Origin: Candidatus Duberdicusella sinuisediminis
Lineage (GTDB): Bacteria > Omnitrophota > Gorgyraeia > Duberdicusellales > Duberdicusellaceae
DNA: 38,744 nt
Direction: 5' to 3'
Assembly (NCBI GenBank): GCA_003644445.1
Contig: QNCG01000003.1
Coordinates: 1 to 38,744, forward strand
In this document: positions 8,944-19,789 of the stretch, in pieces
Numbering within the stretch: the first letter of the stretch is position 1
Layout: each line of letters starts with the position of its first letter
Notes under the pieces: model-generated
What the model saw: the letters and a program-made list of their open reading frames with translations, nothing else
What the model was told of the DNA's origin: nothing
The model's database searches: none
Translations under genes and position numbers: made by a program

Positions 8944-9621
8944 TTAAGCTTTCTTTAATAAATCTGGCCTATTCTCCTTGGTCTTCTCTAAAGCTTTTTT
9001 CTTACGCCAAAGCTCAATTTTTTTATGGTTTCCTGACAACAAAACCTTAGGAACTCTCCATCCCCGAAAGACTCGAGGCTTGGTATAATGAGGCCAGTCT
9101 AACCTGCCCTCTTCAAAACTCTCTTTTTCTATTGATTTTTTATCGCCTACTGCTCCCGGTAATAAGCGGGCTAAAACATCTACTAAAACCATAGCCGGAA
9201 TTTCTCCTCCCGAAAGAATATAGTCGCCAATTGATAGTTCTTCGTCAGCTAAATATTTAGCCACTCGCTCATCAACACCTTCATAGCGTCCACAAATAAG
9301 AATAAGTTGCTTGTATTTTAGAAATTGCTTGGCTCTTTTTTGAGTAAGAACTCTACCCTGTGGGCTTAAAAGAATTACCCTTGATTTCTTATCTGAAATT
9401 ACTGACTCTACTGCCTTAAATATCGGCTCGCACCTTAATACCATCCCCGCTCCTCCTCCATAAGGGGGAGCATCAACCTTTTTATGTTTACCTTTAGTAA
9501 AATCTCTAAGGTTATGGACGTAAATATTCAAAAGTTTTTTTTCTTGAGCAATCCTTACTATGCCTTCAGTAAAAACTGTAGAAAACATTTGAGGAAATAT
9601 AGTAATTATATCTATTCTCAT
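8944..9621 (-). CDS. trmD: tRNA (guanine-N1)-methyltransferase
   Basis: 225 aa; IDIITIFPQMF, DAPPYGGGAGMVLRCEPIF, LICGRYEGVDERV, SIGDYILSGGEIPAMVL. Confidence 0.96.
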   Translation of the reverse strand: MRIDIITIFPQMFSTVFTEGIVRIAQEKKLLNIYVHNLRDFTKGKHKKVDAPPYGGGAGMVLRCEPIFKAVESVISDKKSRVILLSPQGRVLTQKRAKQFLKYKQLILICGRYEGVDERVAKYLADEELSIGDYILSGGEIPAMVLVDVLARLLPGAVGDKKSIEKESFEEGRLDWPHYTKPRVFRGWRVPKVLLSGNHKKIELWRKKKALEKTKENRPDLLKKA

Positions 9622-9623
9622 AA

Positions 9624-10996
<1,373 letters not shown>

Positions 10997-10999
10997 TCT

Positions 11000-12046
11000 T
11001 TAAAATAACTTTTGTTGGACTTCTTTGTCGTAAGGAATACCCAGATGTCTGTAAGCTAATTCTGTAGCTATTCTTCCTCGAGGAGAACGCTTTACAAAGC
11101 CAATTTTTAGAAGATAGGGCTCAATTATATCTATTAAAGTATCTTGTTCTTCTCCTAAACTTGCCGAAAGAGCTTCTACTCCGGCCGGACCTCCTTTGTA
11201 AATTTCGATTAAGACTTTAAGGTACTTCCTGTCTAACTCTCCTAACCCCCTCTCATCAATCTTAAGAAAGCTCAAAGCCTTCTCTACCGTAGAAGTTTCA
11301 ATCTTCCCCTTCTCTTTAACCTGAGAATAATCTCTTACTCTTCTCAATAGCCGGTTAGCAATCCGGGGAGTGCCTCTTGCTCTCTTAGCTATCTCTAAAG
11401 CTGAAGGTCTATCAATCTTTACTTCCAGTATCTTGGCTGAACGCTCAATCACTAAAGTTAAATCTTCCTCACTATAGAAATCAAAATGAAAAAATAAACC
11501 AAACCTTCCCCTCAAAGGAGCACTTAAAAGCCCCTCGCGGGTAGTAGCCCCAATAAGGGTGAAGGGTTTAAGATTAAATTTTATACTTTTAGCGTAAGGG
11601 CCCTTGTCAATTACAAAATCTATTTGGAAATTCTCCATTGCTGGATATAAAAATTCCTCAACAACCTTGGAAAGGCGGTGAATTTCGTCAATAAATAAAA
11701 TATCTCCTCTTTCTAAATTAGTAAGTATACCTATTAAATCTCCAGCCCGCTCAATAGCCGGCCCAGAAGTAGCCATCACTTTTGAGGAAAGTTCGTGAGC
11801 TATACAGTAAGCAAGAGAGGTTTTCCCTAATCCCGGAGGGCCGGAAAGTAAAATATGTTCTAAGGGCTCAGACCTCTTCTTAGCTGCCTCTATAGCTATC
11901 TTTAAAGAAGAAACTATATCTTTCTGACCCACAAAATCAGAAAGATTCCGAGGTCTTAAAGAAAGATTAAACACGAAATCTTCGTCGGTCTCGGGAGGAA
12001 TCCCATTTTTTTTGAGTTCTATTTCTCTTTCCTTAAACTTAGACAT
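11000..12046 (-). CDS. ruvB: Holliday junction branch migration helicase RuvB
   Basis: 348 aa; LRPRNLSDFVGQ, LLSGPPGLGKTSLA, DILFIDEIHRL, LIGATTREGLLSAPLRGRFG, RGTPRIANRLLRRVRD. Confidence 0.97.
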   Translation of the reverse strand: MSKFKEREIELKKNGIPPETDEDFVFNLSLRPRNLSDFVGQKDIVSSLKIAIEAAKKRSEPLEHILLSGPPGLGKTSLAYCIAHELSSKVMATSGPAIERAGDLIGILTNLERGDILFIDEIHRLSKVVEEFLYPAMENFQIDFVIDKGPYAKSIKFNLKPFTLIGATTREGLLSAPLRGRFGLFFHFDFYSEEDLTLVIERSAKILEVKIDRPSALEIAKRARGTPRIANRLLRRVRDYSQVKEKGKIETSTVEKALSFLKIDERGLGELDRKYLKVLIEIYKGGPAGVEALSASLGEEQDTLIDIIEPYLLKIGFVKRSPRGRIATELAYRHLGIPYDKEVQQKLF

Positions 12047-12752
12047 AAGCCTTATTAAACCTGGTAATTACTATCTTCCCAAACAGACCTTCCTGAAAAA
12101 CCGAAATCTCTTTAAGGCGGATAAGCTCTAATATCGCTAAAAAGAGAGCAACTATCTCCAGTTTATTCTTAGCTTTCTTAAAAAGTTCGCTCAATTCAAC
12201 TTTCTCTTCTACTAAAAGAAGGTGGAGTATATCATGAATCTTCTCTTCCACAGTAAACTCATCTTTTATAACTTCTAAAAACACCTCCTTAGGGATATCC
12301 TTTAAGGCAGCCTTAAAAGCAGAAATTAAATCAAAGATGCTGGCTTCAAAATAAATTTCCTCAGGGTTATAATTTAGTAAGCTGTCAGGTCTTCTTAAAT
12401 ATTTAAGACGTTCTGCTTCTTTTTCTTTTAAAAATTTAGCTGCTTGTTTATATTTTTGATATTCTAAAAGTTTTCTCACCAGTTCCTGCCGGGGGTCTTC
12501 CTCTTCAGTTATTTCTTCAGAAGTAGGGGGTTTAGGTATAAGCAACCGAGACTTTATCTGAATCAAAGTAGCTGCCATAACTAAATACTCCGAAGCTATA
12601 TTTATATCCAACAACTTCATTAATTCTAAATATTCTAAGTACTGCTGTAAAACTAAAGCTATAGGAATATCTTTTATATCGATGTGATTCTTTCTAATGA
12701 GATAAAGAAGCAAATCTAAAGGTCCTTCAAATATCTCCAGCTTTATTTTCAT
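12039..12752 (-). CDS. scpA: Segregation and condensation protein A
   Basis: 237 aa; FEGPLDLLLYLIRKNHIDIKDIPIALVLQQYLEYLELM, ASEYLVMAATLIQIKSRLLIP. Confidence 0.92.
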   Translation of the reverse strand: MKIKLEIFEGPLDLLLYLIRKNHIDIKDIPIALVLQQYLEYLELMKLLDINIASEYLVMAATLIQIKSRLLIPKPPTSEEITEEEDPRQELVRKLLEYQKYKQAAKFLKEKEAERLKYLRRPDSLLNYNPEEIYFEASIFDLISAFKAALKDIPKEVFLEVIKDEFTVEEKIHDILHLLLVEEKVELSELFKKAKNKLEIVALFLAILELIRLKEISVFQEGLFGKIVITRFNKAYV

Positions 12753-13741
12753 AAACCTATTATCTTCTTTACCTGGGCTAAAGTTTTCTTTGCTTCTTGA
12801 GAAGCCTTCTCTCTTCCTTCCTCTATAAGAGACAACAACTTTTCTCTATCTTGAAGAAGGGCCTTCTTTTTTTCTCTCTTAGGAGTTATAAACTTACAAA
12901 ATTCTTCAGCTAAGATAGATTTACACTCTGTACAGCCTTTTTCTGCCTGAGTACACCAATTAAATACCTCTTCCTGATAAACAGGGAAAAATGCTTTATA
13001 GTAAGAATAAACATTACAAACCTCAGGCCTGCCAGGGTCTTTGCGCCTTATCCTTTGGGGGTCAGTAAACATACTCATTACTTTCTCTTTTATAATCGAG
13101 TCTTCTTCAGAAAGGTAGATACAATTATTATAGCTCTTACTCATCTTCCTCCCATCTAAACCTAATAACCTTCGAACTTCAGTTAAAATAGGTTGAGGCT
13201 CAGGAAATATTTCCTGGTGATAAATAAAATGAAATCTCCTGAGAATCTGGCGGGTTAGTTCTAAATGAGGTAGTTGATCCTCTCCTACTGGAACAAAGTC
13301 AGCTTTGTAAATCAGAATATCTGAAGCCTGAAGTACCGGATAACCCAAAAAGGCATGGGTATTGATTTCTTTGGTCTTAAGTTGAGAAATCTGTTCCTTA
13401 AAAGTAGGGCATCTATACAACCAGCCTAAAGGAGTAAGCACAGAGAAGACCATAAACAGCTCCAGATGTTCTTTTACTTCAGACTGAATAAATATTACCG
13501 CTTCCTCAGGAGAAATTCCCCAACTCAACCAGTCAGCTATGTTATCTAAAGTTGTCTCTCTTATTGAAGTAGGGTCTTTATATTCGCTCATTAAAGCGTG
13601 CCAGTCAGCTACCATAAAAAAACACTCATATTCTTTCTGGAGCTCTACCCATTTAGAAAGAGTACCGGCCCAATGGCCTAAATGAAGTTTTCCTGTAGGG
13701 CGCATCCCGCTTAATACTCTCTTTTTGCCCTTTTCTCCCAT
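12749..13741 (-). CDS. trpS: Tryptophanyl-tRNA synthetase
   Basis: 330 aa; SGMRPTGKLHLGHWAGTL, YPVLQASDILIYKADFVPVGEDQLPHLELTR, GRKMSKSYNN. Confidence 0.97.
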   Translation of the reverse strand: MGEKGKKRVLSGMRPTGKLHLGHWAGTLSKWVELQKEYECFFMVADWHALMSEYKDPTSIRETTLDNIADWLSWGISPEEAVIFIQSEVKEHLELFMVFSVLTPLGWLYRCPTFKEQISQLKTKEINTHAFLGYPVLQASDILIYKADFVPVGEDQLPHLELTRQILRRFHFIYHQEIFPEPQPILTEVRRLLGLDGRKMSKSYNNCIYLSEEDSIIKEKVMSMFTDPQRIRRKDPGRPEVCNVYSYYKAFFPVYQEEVFNWCTQAEKGCTECKSILAEEFCKFITPKREKKKALLQDREKLLSLIEEGREKASQEAKKTLAQVKKIIGL

Positions 13742-13750
13742 CTCTTATAA

Positions 13751-15664
13751 TTAAATTTGAATCTTGCGGGTTTTAGTTTCTTCAGTGAAAACTTCAATCA
13801 CATCTTCTTCTTTAATATCATTAAAACCTACTCCTATCCCACACTCAAAACCTTCTAAAACCTCTCGGACATCATCTTTAAATCTCTTAAGAGAAGAAAC
13901 TCTTCCTTCAAAAACTACCTCTCCTGTTCTTAAAACTCTGCAAAAAGCATTCCTCAATATCCTGCCTTTCTCCACTATACAGCCAGCAATCACGCCGGCT
14001 TTAGAAAGCTTAAATACCTTCTTCACTTTAGCTCTTCCTAAGAAGACTCGCTCTATCTTAGGCTCAAGCAACCCTTCTAAGGCTGATTTTACTTCCGATA
14101 TTAATTCGTAGATAATCTGATAAGTCTTAATCTGAATATTTTTTTCCTGAGCCTTTTTAGAGGCTTGAGGTTCTACATTTACTTTAAACCCTAATATTAA
14201 AGCATCAGAAGCATCAGCTAATATTACATCAGAAAGATTAACCACCCCGACCCCCTTATGAAGAATCTTAATCTCTATAGAGGGAACTTCTATCTTTTTT
14301 AAGATATCTTCAATTGCCTCTAAAGTTCCATAAGTATCAGCCTTTATAATTACTCTGAATTCTTTAAGTTCTTGTTTTTTAATCTTCTCATAGATATTCT
14401 CTAATCTTACATGTTCAGGAATTACTTTTTTCTCTTTCTTCCCTCTTCTCTTCTCCACAATCCTAATTGCCTCTTTCTCCTCAGGAACAACTATAAACCT
14501 TTCTCCAGCAGAAACTAATCCTCCCAAACCCACTAATTCCACCGGCATAGAAGGATAGGCTTCTTTTAAAGAATTACCTCGGTCATCTCTCAGCAACCTC
14601 ACTCTACCCCATTGATCAGCACAAACTACAACATCTCCTACCCTGAAAGTACCCTGTTGAACTATTACTGTTGCTATTGGACCCAACCCTTTAGAAAGTT
14701 TTGCCTCTAATACTACTCCTAAGGCCGGACGCTGATAATCTGCCTTTAACTCCAGCAATTCTGCCTCTAAAAGGAGCATTTCTAAAAGTTCATCTATTCC
14801 CTCCCCTGTCTTGGCTGAAACTAAAACTGTGGTAGTTTGACCCCCCCAGTCTTCAGGGCTAAGTCCTAATTTAGAAAGTTGCTGTTTTACCATATCGGGT
14901 TGAGCCTGAGGTTTGTCTATCTTGTTTATAGCCACTACTATGGGCACACCCGCAGCTTTAGCGTGGCTTATAGCCTCTTCAGTCTGAGGTTTTACTCCTT
15001 CATCAGCAGCCACTACTAAAACTACGATATCAGTAAGATTAGCCCCTCTGGCTCGCATAGAAGTAAAAGTTTCATGACCGGGAGTATCAATAAAAGTAAT
15101 CTTACCCTTAGGAGTCTCTACCTGATAAGCTCCTATGTGCTGGGTAATTCCACCTGTCTCCTTCTCAGTAAGTCTGGACTTTCGGATAAAATCTAAAAGA
15201 GAGGTTTTGCCGTGGTCAATATGTCCCATAAGGGTGACTACCGGGGGCCGGGGTTTAGCTCTGCTTTCGTCAAGAATCTCTCTTTCAATTAGCTCTTCTT
15301 CTAAAGAAGTCTTTTCTTTAAGAGTAAATCCTAACTGGTAAGCTAAATCCTTAGCTAATTCTTGGTCTATATTCTGGTTTATATTTAAAAACTTTCCCTT
15401 CCTAAGAAGGAGTTGAACGATTTCCGAAGGCTTCTTACCCAGTTTTACTGAAAAATCCTTAACAGTAAGAGGAAATTCCACCTCCACAATATTTTTACTA
15501 ATCTCTTTCTCTTTAAGACCTTTAAATTCTTCCTTAATAATCTGGGCGGTTTCTTCATCTATAATAGAAAGGTGGCTTTTAACTGGAAAATTCATCTCTT
15601 TAAGTTTTTTAAGAAACTCTTTAGAATCTAAGCCTAATTCTTTTGCTAACTCATAAACTCTCAT
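13751..15664 (-). CDS. infB: Translation initiation factor IF-2
   Basis: 637 aa; VTLMGHIDHGKTSLLDFIRKS, GGITQHIGAYQV, FIDTPGHETFTSMRARGANLTDI, NKIDKP. Confidence 0.97.
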   Translation of the reverse strand: MRVYELAKELGLDSKEFLKKLKEMNFPVKSHLSIIDEETAQIIKEEFKGLKEKEISKNIVEVEFPLTVKDFSVKLGKKPSEIVQLLLRKGKFLNINQNIDQELAKDLAYQLGFTLKEKTSLEEELIEREILDESRAKPRPPVVTLMGHIDHGKTSLLDFIRKSRLTEKETGGITQHIGAYQVETPKGKITFIDTPGHETFTSMRARGANLTDIVVLVVAADEGVKPQTEEAISHAKAAGVPIVVAINKIDKPQAQPDMVKQQLSKLGLSPEDWGGQTTTVLVSAKTGEGIDELLEMLLLEAELLELKADYQRPALGVVLEAKLSKGLGPIATVIVQQGTFRVGDVVVCADQWGRVRLLRDDRGNSLKEAYPSMPVELVGLGGLVSAGERFIVVPEEKEAIRIVEKRRGKKEKKVIPEHVRLENIYEKIKKQELKEFRVIIKADTYGTLEAIEDILKKIEVPSIEIKILHKGVGVVNLSDVILADASDALILGFKVNVEPQASKKAQEKNIQIKTYQIIYELISEVKSALEGLLEPKIERVFLGRAKVKKVFKLSKAGVIAGCIVEKGRILRNAFCRVLRTGEVVFEGRVSSLKRFKDDVREVLEGFECGIGVGFNDIKEEDVIEVFTEETKTRKIQI

Positions 15665-16797
15665 CTTTCCAACATCTTTTTAGCCTGCTCAATAATCTCC
15701 TGGGCCTTTTTCTTACCTATCCCTTTTATCTGGGATAAATCCTTAATGTCAGCCCTAGCTAAGGAATCTAAACTTTGAAAACCTGCTTTTATTAAGTTCT
15801 CTACAGTGTGAGTTCCTACTCCTTTCAACTTATTGAGTTCTTCTGCTTCTTTCTTTATCTCCTCTTTAGAGCGGATATCCAATTCCCAACCAGTAAGTCG
15901 GGAAGCCAACCTTACATTTTGACCGCCTTTACCAATGGCCAATGAAAGCTGGCTTTTATCCACTACTACTAAGGCTCTCTTCTCTCTTTTATTTAGAACT
16001 ATCTTACTCACTTCAGCAGGAGAGAGGCTTTCTCTTATAAACTTCTGAGGGTCTTCTGAATATCTAACTATATCTATTTTTTCTCCTTTTAACTCTTGAA
16101 CGATATTCTTTACCCGCGAGCCTCTCATCCCCACACAGGCTCCTACACAATCTACCTTATCGTCTTTAGAATAAACTGCAATCTTAGTTCTATCCCCTGG
16201 GTCTCTGGCTATAGACTTTATCTCTACAATCCCTTCGTAAATTTCAGGAACCTCCAGTTCAAATAATTTTTTAACAAAATTAGCCATCCTTCGGGAAGCT
16301 ATAACTTGGGGGGTCCTATCTTTTTTTACTTCTAAACAATAGGCTCTCACTCTTTCTCCTAATTTGAAACTATCTAAAGGAGAAAGTTCTCTCTTGGGAA
16401 TAATTGCCTCAGTCTTCCCCAAAAGGTCTAAAACAACCCCGGCTTTCTCAAACCTATAAACAGAGCCAGAAATAAGTGAACCTACTTTGTCTTTAAACTC
16501 ATTAAAAATAACCTCTTTTTCTGCTTCTCTAATTTTCTGAATTATAACCTGTTTAGCAGTCTGGGCAGCAATTCGGGCTAAACTTTCGGAAAGAATCTCT
16601 TCACCCCCCACAAAGGCCCTAATCTTTCCATTTTTAGGGTCAATCTTTACAGAAATTTCAGCCGAAGGATTGGTTATTTTAGCAATCTTCTTAGCCGCTA
16701 CAACTAAAGCTTGTTCTATAGCTTGGATAAGCTTTTCCTTCTGAATACCCTTCTCTCTTTCTATCTGTTCCAGTATTGCTAATAACTCTCCATCCAT
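15661..16797 (-). CDS. nusA: Transcription termination/antitermination factor NusA
   Basis: 378 aa; DCVGACVGMRGSRVKNIVQELKGEKIDIVRYSEDP, LSLAIGKGGQNVRLASRLTGWELDI, C-terminal HhH. Confidence 0.96.
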   Translation of the reverse strand: MDGELLAILEQIEREKGIQKEKLIQAIEQALVVAAKKIAKITNPSAEISVKIDPKNGKIRAFVGGEEILSESLARIAAQTAKQVIIQKIREAEKEVIFNEFKDKVGSLISGSVYRFEKAGVVLDLLGKTEAIIPKRELSPLDSFKLGERVRAYCLEVKKDRTPQVIASRRMANFVKKLFELEVPEIYEGIVEIKSIARDPGDRTKIAVYSKDDKVDCVGACVGMRGSRVKNIVQELKGEKIDIVRYSEDPQKFIRESLSPAEVSKIVLNKREKRALVVVDKSQLSLAIGKGGQNVRLASRLTGWELDIRSKEEIKKEAEELNKLKGVGTHTVENLIKAGFQSLDSLARADIKDLSQIKGIGKKKAQEIIEQAKKMLER

Positions 16798-16799
16798 TT

Positions 16800-17291
16800 T
16801 TATTCCTCCTCAGAATTGCTCCTATAATTTACTCTCTGGGTAGCTTTTCTAATCTTAACTAAAGGAATAGGTAAATTCCCCTCCCTTGTTTCTAAGAGAA
16901 CTTCTCCTTTGAATACATCTATTCCAGAAACCTTGCCTTGAATAGGCTTTTTAAAGTCTTGGCCCTGAAACCAAACATTAATTTCTCTTCCTCTTACTCT
17001 CAAAAAATCCTTAAGAGTCTTGAGTTCCCTCTTAATTCCCGGAGAAGAAACTTCTAAAATAAAAGGACTCTCTAAAAAATCTTCCTTGTCTAAATAATCA
17101 GATAATTTTTTGTTTATATATTGGCAATCCTCTAAAGTTATACCTCCTTCTTTAAAGTCTATTAATATCCTCAAGAAAAGTCTTCCCTTATTATAGAAGA
17201 GTTTAAGTTCAAAAACTTCAAACCCTTCTTTTTCCACGAGAGGAGTAATTTTCTTCCTAAGAAAAGCCTGTTTTTCTTGTAGGGAATTCAT
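16800..17291 (-). CDS. rimP: Ribosome maturation factor RimP
   Basis: 163 aa; FYNKGRLFLRILIDFKEGGITLEDCQYINKKLSDYLD, LEVSSPGIKRELKTLKDF. Next to nusA. Confidence 0.92.
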   Translation of the reverse strand: MNSLQEKQAFLRKKITPLVEKEGFEVFELKLFYNKGRLFLRILIDFKEGGITLEDCQYINKKLSDYLDKEDFLESPFILEVSSPGIKRELKTLKDFLRVRGREINVWFQGQDFKKPIQGKVSGIDVFKGEVLLETREGNLPIPLVKIRKATQRVNYRSNSEEE

Positions 17292-18544
17292 CCAAAAAAA
17301 TCTTTACCTGTCCTAACTTTAATCTTATTTCGGAAAGAAGGAATATATCCGGTGAATTCTCCTTTAAGAGTTTCTTTGTCCTCTTTGAACTCTGTTTTTA
17401 ATGAAAATATATCCTTAACTTTATAGTCCCCTTGTTCATAGACAACTTCGGAAATTTGAGAAATTACTCTCCTGCCTTGCAAAGTTCTTTTAAGATGAAT
17501 TACCAAGTCTACCCCCCTACTCAAGAACCTTTTTATTACCTCTGCTTGAATATTGGGTTTAGCCATTAAACCTAAAGTTTCTAACCGAATTAAAGCATCG
17601 AAAGTATCGTTGGCATGAAGTGTACACATAGAACCTTCATGCCCAGTATTTATAGCCTGTAAAAAATAGAAAACTTCCTCTCCCCTTACCTCTCCTATAA
17701 TTATTCTATCGGGCCTTAAGTGGAGAGAAAGTCTAACCAAATCGTAAAGGGTAATTTCACCCTTACCCTCTATATTAGGAGAACGGGTAAGGAGTTTTAA
17801 AAAGTGGAAGTCCTCAGAAAGAGAAAGTTCCTCGGTATCCTCAATTATTATCATCCTCTCATTATTGGGTACAAATCTTAGAAGGGTATTAAGAAGAGTA
17901 GTCTTGCCTGCTCCGGTTGAACCGGTTATTAGGATATTAAGACGGGATTTTACGCTTAATTCTAAAAAGTCTAATACTTCAGGAGTCAAGGTTCCTAAAT
18001 TTATTAGATCCTGAGGTTGAAACGCTTCTGCAGTAAACTTTCTTATACAGATAGAAGGCGAAATAGACACCGGAGGAATTACTGCTGTTACTCTTGAACC
18101 GTCATCTAGTCTAAAATCCACAAAAGGAGAAAACTGGTCTATCCTTCTAGAACTGCCAGTCAACATCCTTTCAATTATAGTTTTTATCTCCTCAGCACTC
18201 TTAAAATTTAGCTCTACTCTCTTTAATTCACCCCCTTTCTCAATAAATACCTGAAAAGGACTATTTACCAAAATATCAGTAATTAAGGGGTCTTTCATCA
18301 AATCTTCTAAACCTCCATAGCCTATAACTTCAGAGACAATCTCTAAAGAGAAGTTATCTAACTCTTGCTCTGATAGAACTAATTTAGACTTATTAACAAT
18401 CTTTCTTAGAATATTATCTGATATTTCTTTAACTGCTTTTCTTCTTAAATCCTCTTTTAAAGAAAGAATTTTTTCTTTATTATCAAATATTCTTTCTTTC
18501 AATTCTCTCTTGGCCTTCTCTTTAATTAAATTTAACTCTTCCAT
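17288..18544 (-). CDS. CpaF/TadA-type secretion ATPase (copy 1)
   Basis: 418 aa; ILITGSTGAGKTTLLNTLL, MIIIEDTEEL, RPDRIIIGEVRGEEVFYFLQAINTGHEGSMCTLHAN. Confidence 0.88.
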   Translation of the reverse strand: MEELNLIKEKAKRELKERIFDNKEKILSLKEDLRRKAVKEISDNILRKIVNKSKLVLSEQELDNFSLEIVSEVIGYGGLEDLMKDPLITDILVNSPFQVFIEKGGELKRVELNFKSAEEIKTIIERMLTGSSRRIDQFSPFVDFRLDDGSRVTAVIPPVSISPSICIRKFTAEAFQPQDLINLGTLTPEVLDFLELSVKSRLNILITGSTGAGKTTLLNTLLRFVPNNERMIIIEDTEELSLSEDFHFLKLLTRSPNIEGKGEITLYDLVRLSLHLRPDRIIIGEVRGEEVFYFLQAINTGHEGSMCTLHANDTFDALIRLETLGLMAKPNIQAEVIKRFLSRGVDLVIHLKRTLQGRRVISQISEVVYEQGDYKVKDIFSLKTEFKEDKETLKGEFTGYIPSFRNKIKVRTGKDFFG

Positions 18545-19781
18545 TTTTTTCCCTTATAGAATTTACTAAAGGTTCTAAATAATTCTTTTTATCTATAAAA
18601 AGCTTCTTTTTATCTCTTCTCCAGATAAATTCTAATTTATCTTCAGAGAAATTCTTTTTTCCCACTACTATTAAATAAGGTATACCTATTAAGTAGGCGT
18701 CCTTAAACTTTACTCCCGAATATTCAGCTCGCTCATCTAATAATACCTGAAAACCTCGCTGAGTAAGGGTATTATAAACCTGAAAACAAAAAGAGAGGAT
18801 TTCTTCTTCTTCAGGATTAAGACAGACTATCTCTATATCAAAAGGAGCTATACTTTCTGGCCAAATTATCCCCTCAGAATCATAGTTTTGCTCTATTACT
18901 CCCGAAAGAAGTCTGCTCACTCCTATTCCGTAACAGCCCATAACAATAGCCAATCTTTTACCTTTCTCATCTAAAAAATAAGCTCCTAACTTTTCTGAAT
19001 AAATAGTCCCAAGTTTAAAAATATGACCTAACTCTAACCCTTTCTTTTCTGAGTAATCTCTGCTCTTACATTTAGGACAGCAGTCTTTATCTCTAAAATA
19101 AAAACCACAATTTTTACATTGAAAAAAATTATCTTCTCCCGAAGAACTCTCTATTAAGAACTCACAAGAAGCACTCCCTCCAATAAAACCCACATCAGCT
19201 GAAAAAACTAAAGGTTCAAGGCCACACTCTTTAAATATCTTCTCATAAGCTGAGTACATACCTTGATAACTTTTTTCTAAACCCTCCTCATTCCTATCAA
19301 AACTGTAAGCATCCTTCATTATAAACTCACAACTTCTAACCAGCCCTCCTTTAGGCCTTAACTCGTCTCTAAACTTAGTCTGAATCTGATAAAGAATTAA
19401 AGGAAGCTCACGGTAAGAAGAAATATACTTACTTACTAAATCGGTAATCACCTCTTCATGGGTAGGTCCCAGACAGAGAGCCCTTCCTCTTCTGTCTTTA
19501 AACTTAATCATGACTTCACCTAAAAGGTCGCACCTTTCAGTCTTCTGCCATAAATCTAAAGGCTGGAGAGCAGGAAGTAAAACTTCACAAGCCTCTAAAC
19601 TATTCATATTCTTTCTTACTATAGCTTCTATTCTCCTTAAAACCCTCAAACCTAAGGGAAGATAGGAATATATCCCTGAAGCTAAAGGAGAAATAAGGCC
19701 TGCTTTTAAAGAGAGCTTAAAAGAAATAGATTCTTCTTTTACTTCTCTTAAAGTAGGAATAAAATATTTAGAAAAAAGCAT
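18522..19781 (-). CDS. proS: Prolyl-tRNA synthetase, short form without the INS editing domain
   Basis: 419 aa; LCLGPTHEEVITDLVSKYISSYRELPLILYQIQTKFRDELRPKGGLVRSCEFIMKDAYSF, ELGHIFKLGTIYSEKL, CYGIGVSRLL. Cys-rich insert CKNCGFYFRDKDCCPKC. Confidence 0.95.
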   Translation of the reverse strand: MLFSKYFIPTLREVKEESISFKLSLKAGLISPLASGIYSYLPLGLRVLRRIEAIVRKNMNSLEACEVLLPALQPLDLWQKTERCDLLGEVMIKFKDRRGRALCLGPTHEEVITDLVSKYISSYRELPLILYQIQTKFRDELRPKGGLVRSCEFIMKDAYSFDRNEEGLEKSYQGMYSAYEKIFKECGLEPLVFSADVGFIGGSASCEFLIESSSGEDNFFQCKNCGFYFRDKDCCPKCKSRDYSEKKGLELGHIFKLGTIYSEKLGAYFLDEKGKRLAIVMGCYGIGVSRLLSGVIEQNYDSEGIIWPESIAPFDIEIVCLNPEEEEILSFCFQVYNTLTQRGFQVLLDERAEYSGVKFKDAYLIGIPYLIVVGKKNFSEDKLEFIWRRDKKKLFIDKKNYLEPLVNSIREKNGRVKFN

Positions 19782-19789
19782 TTTTTATT

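Noticed and set aside
13764-14111. 115-aa + strand ORF within infB
   Set aside because: Antisense open frame inside a conserved gene, low-complexity Ser/Thr/Leu composition; likely artefact of codon bias.
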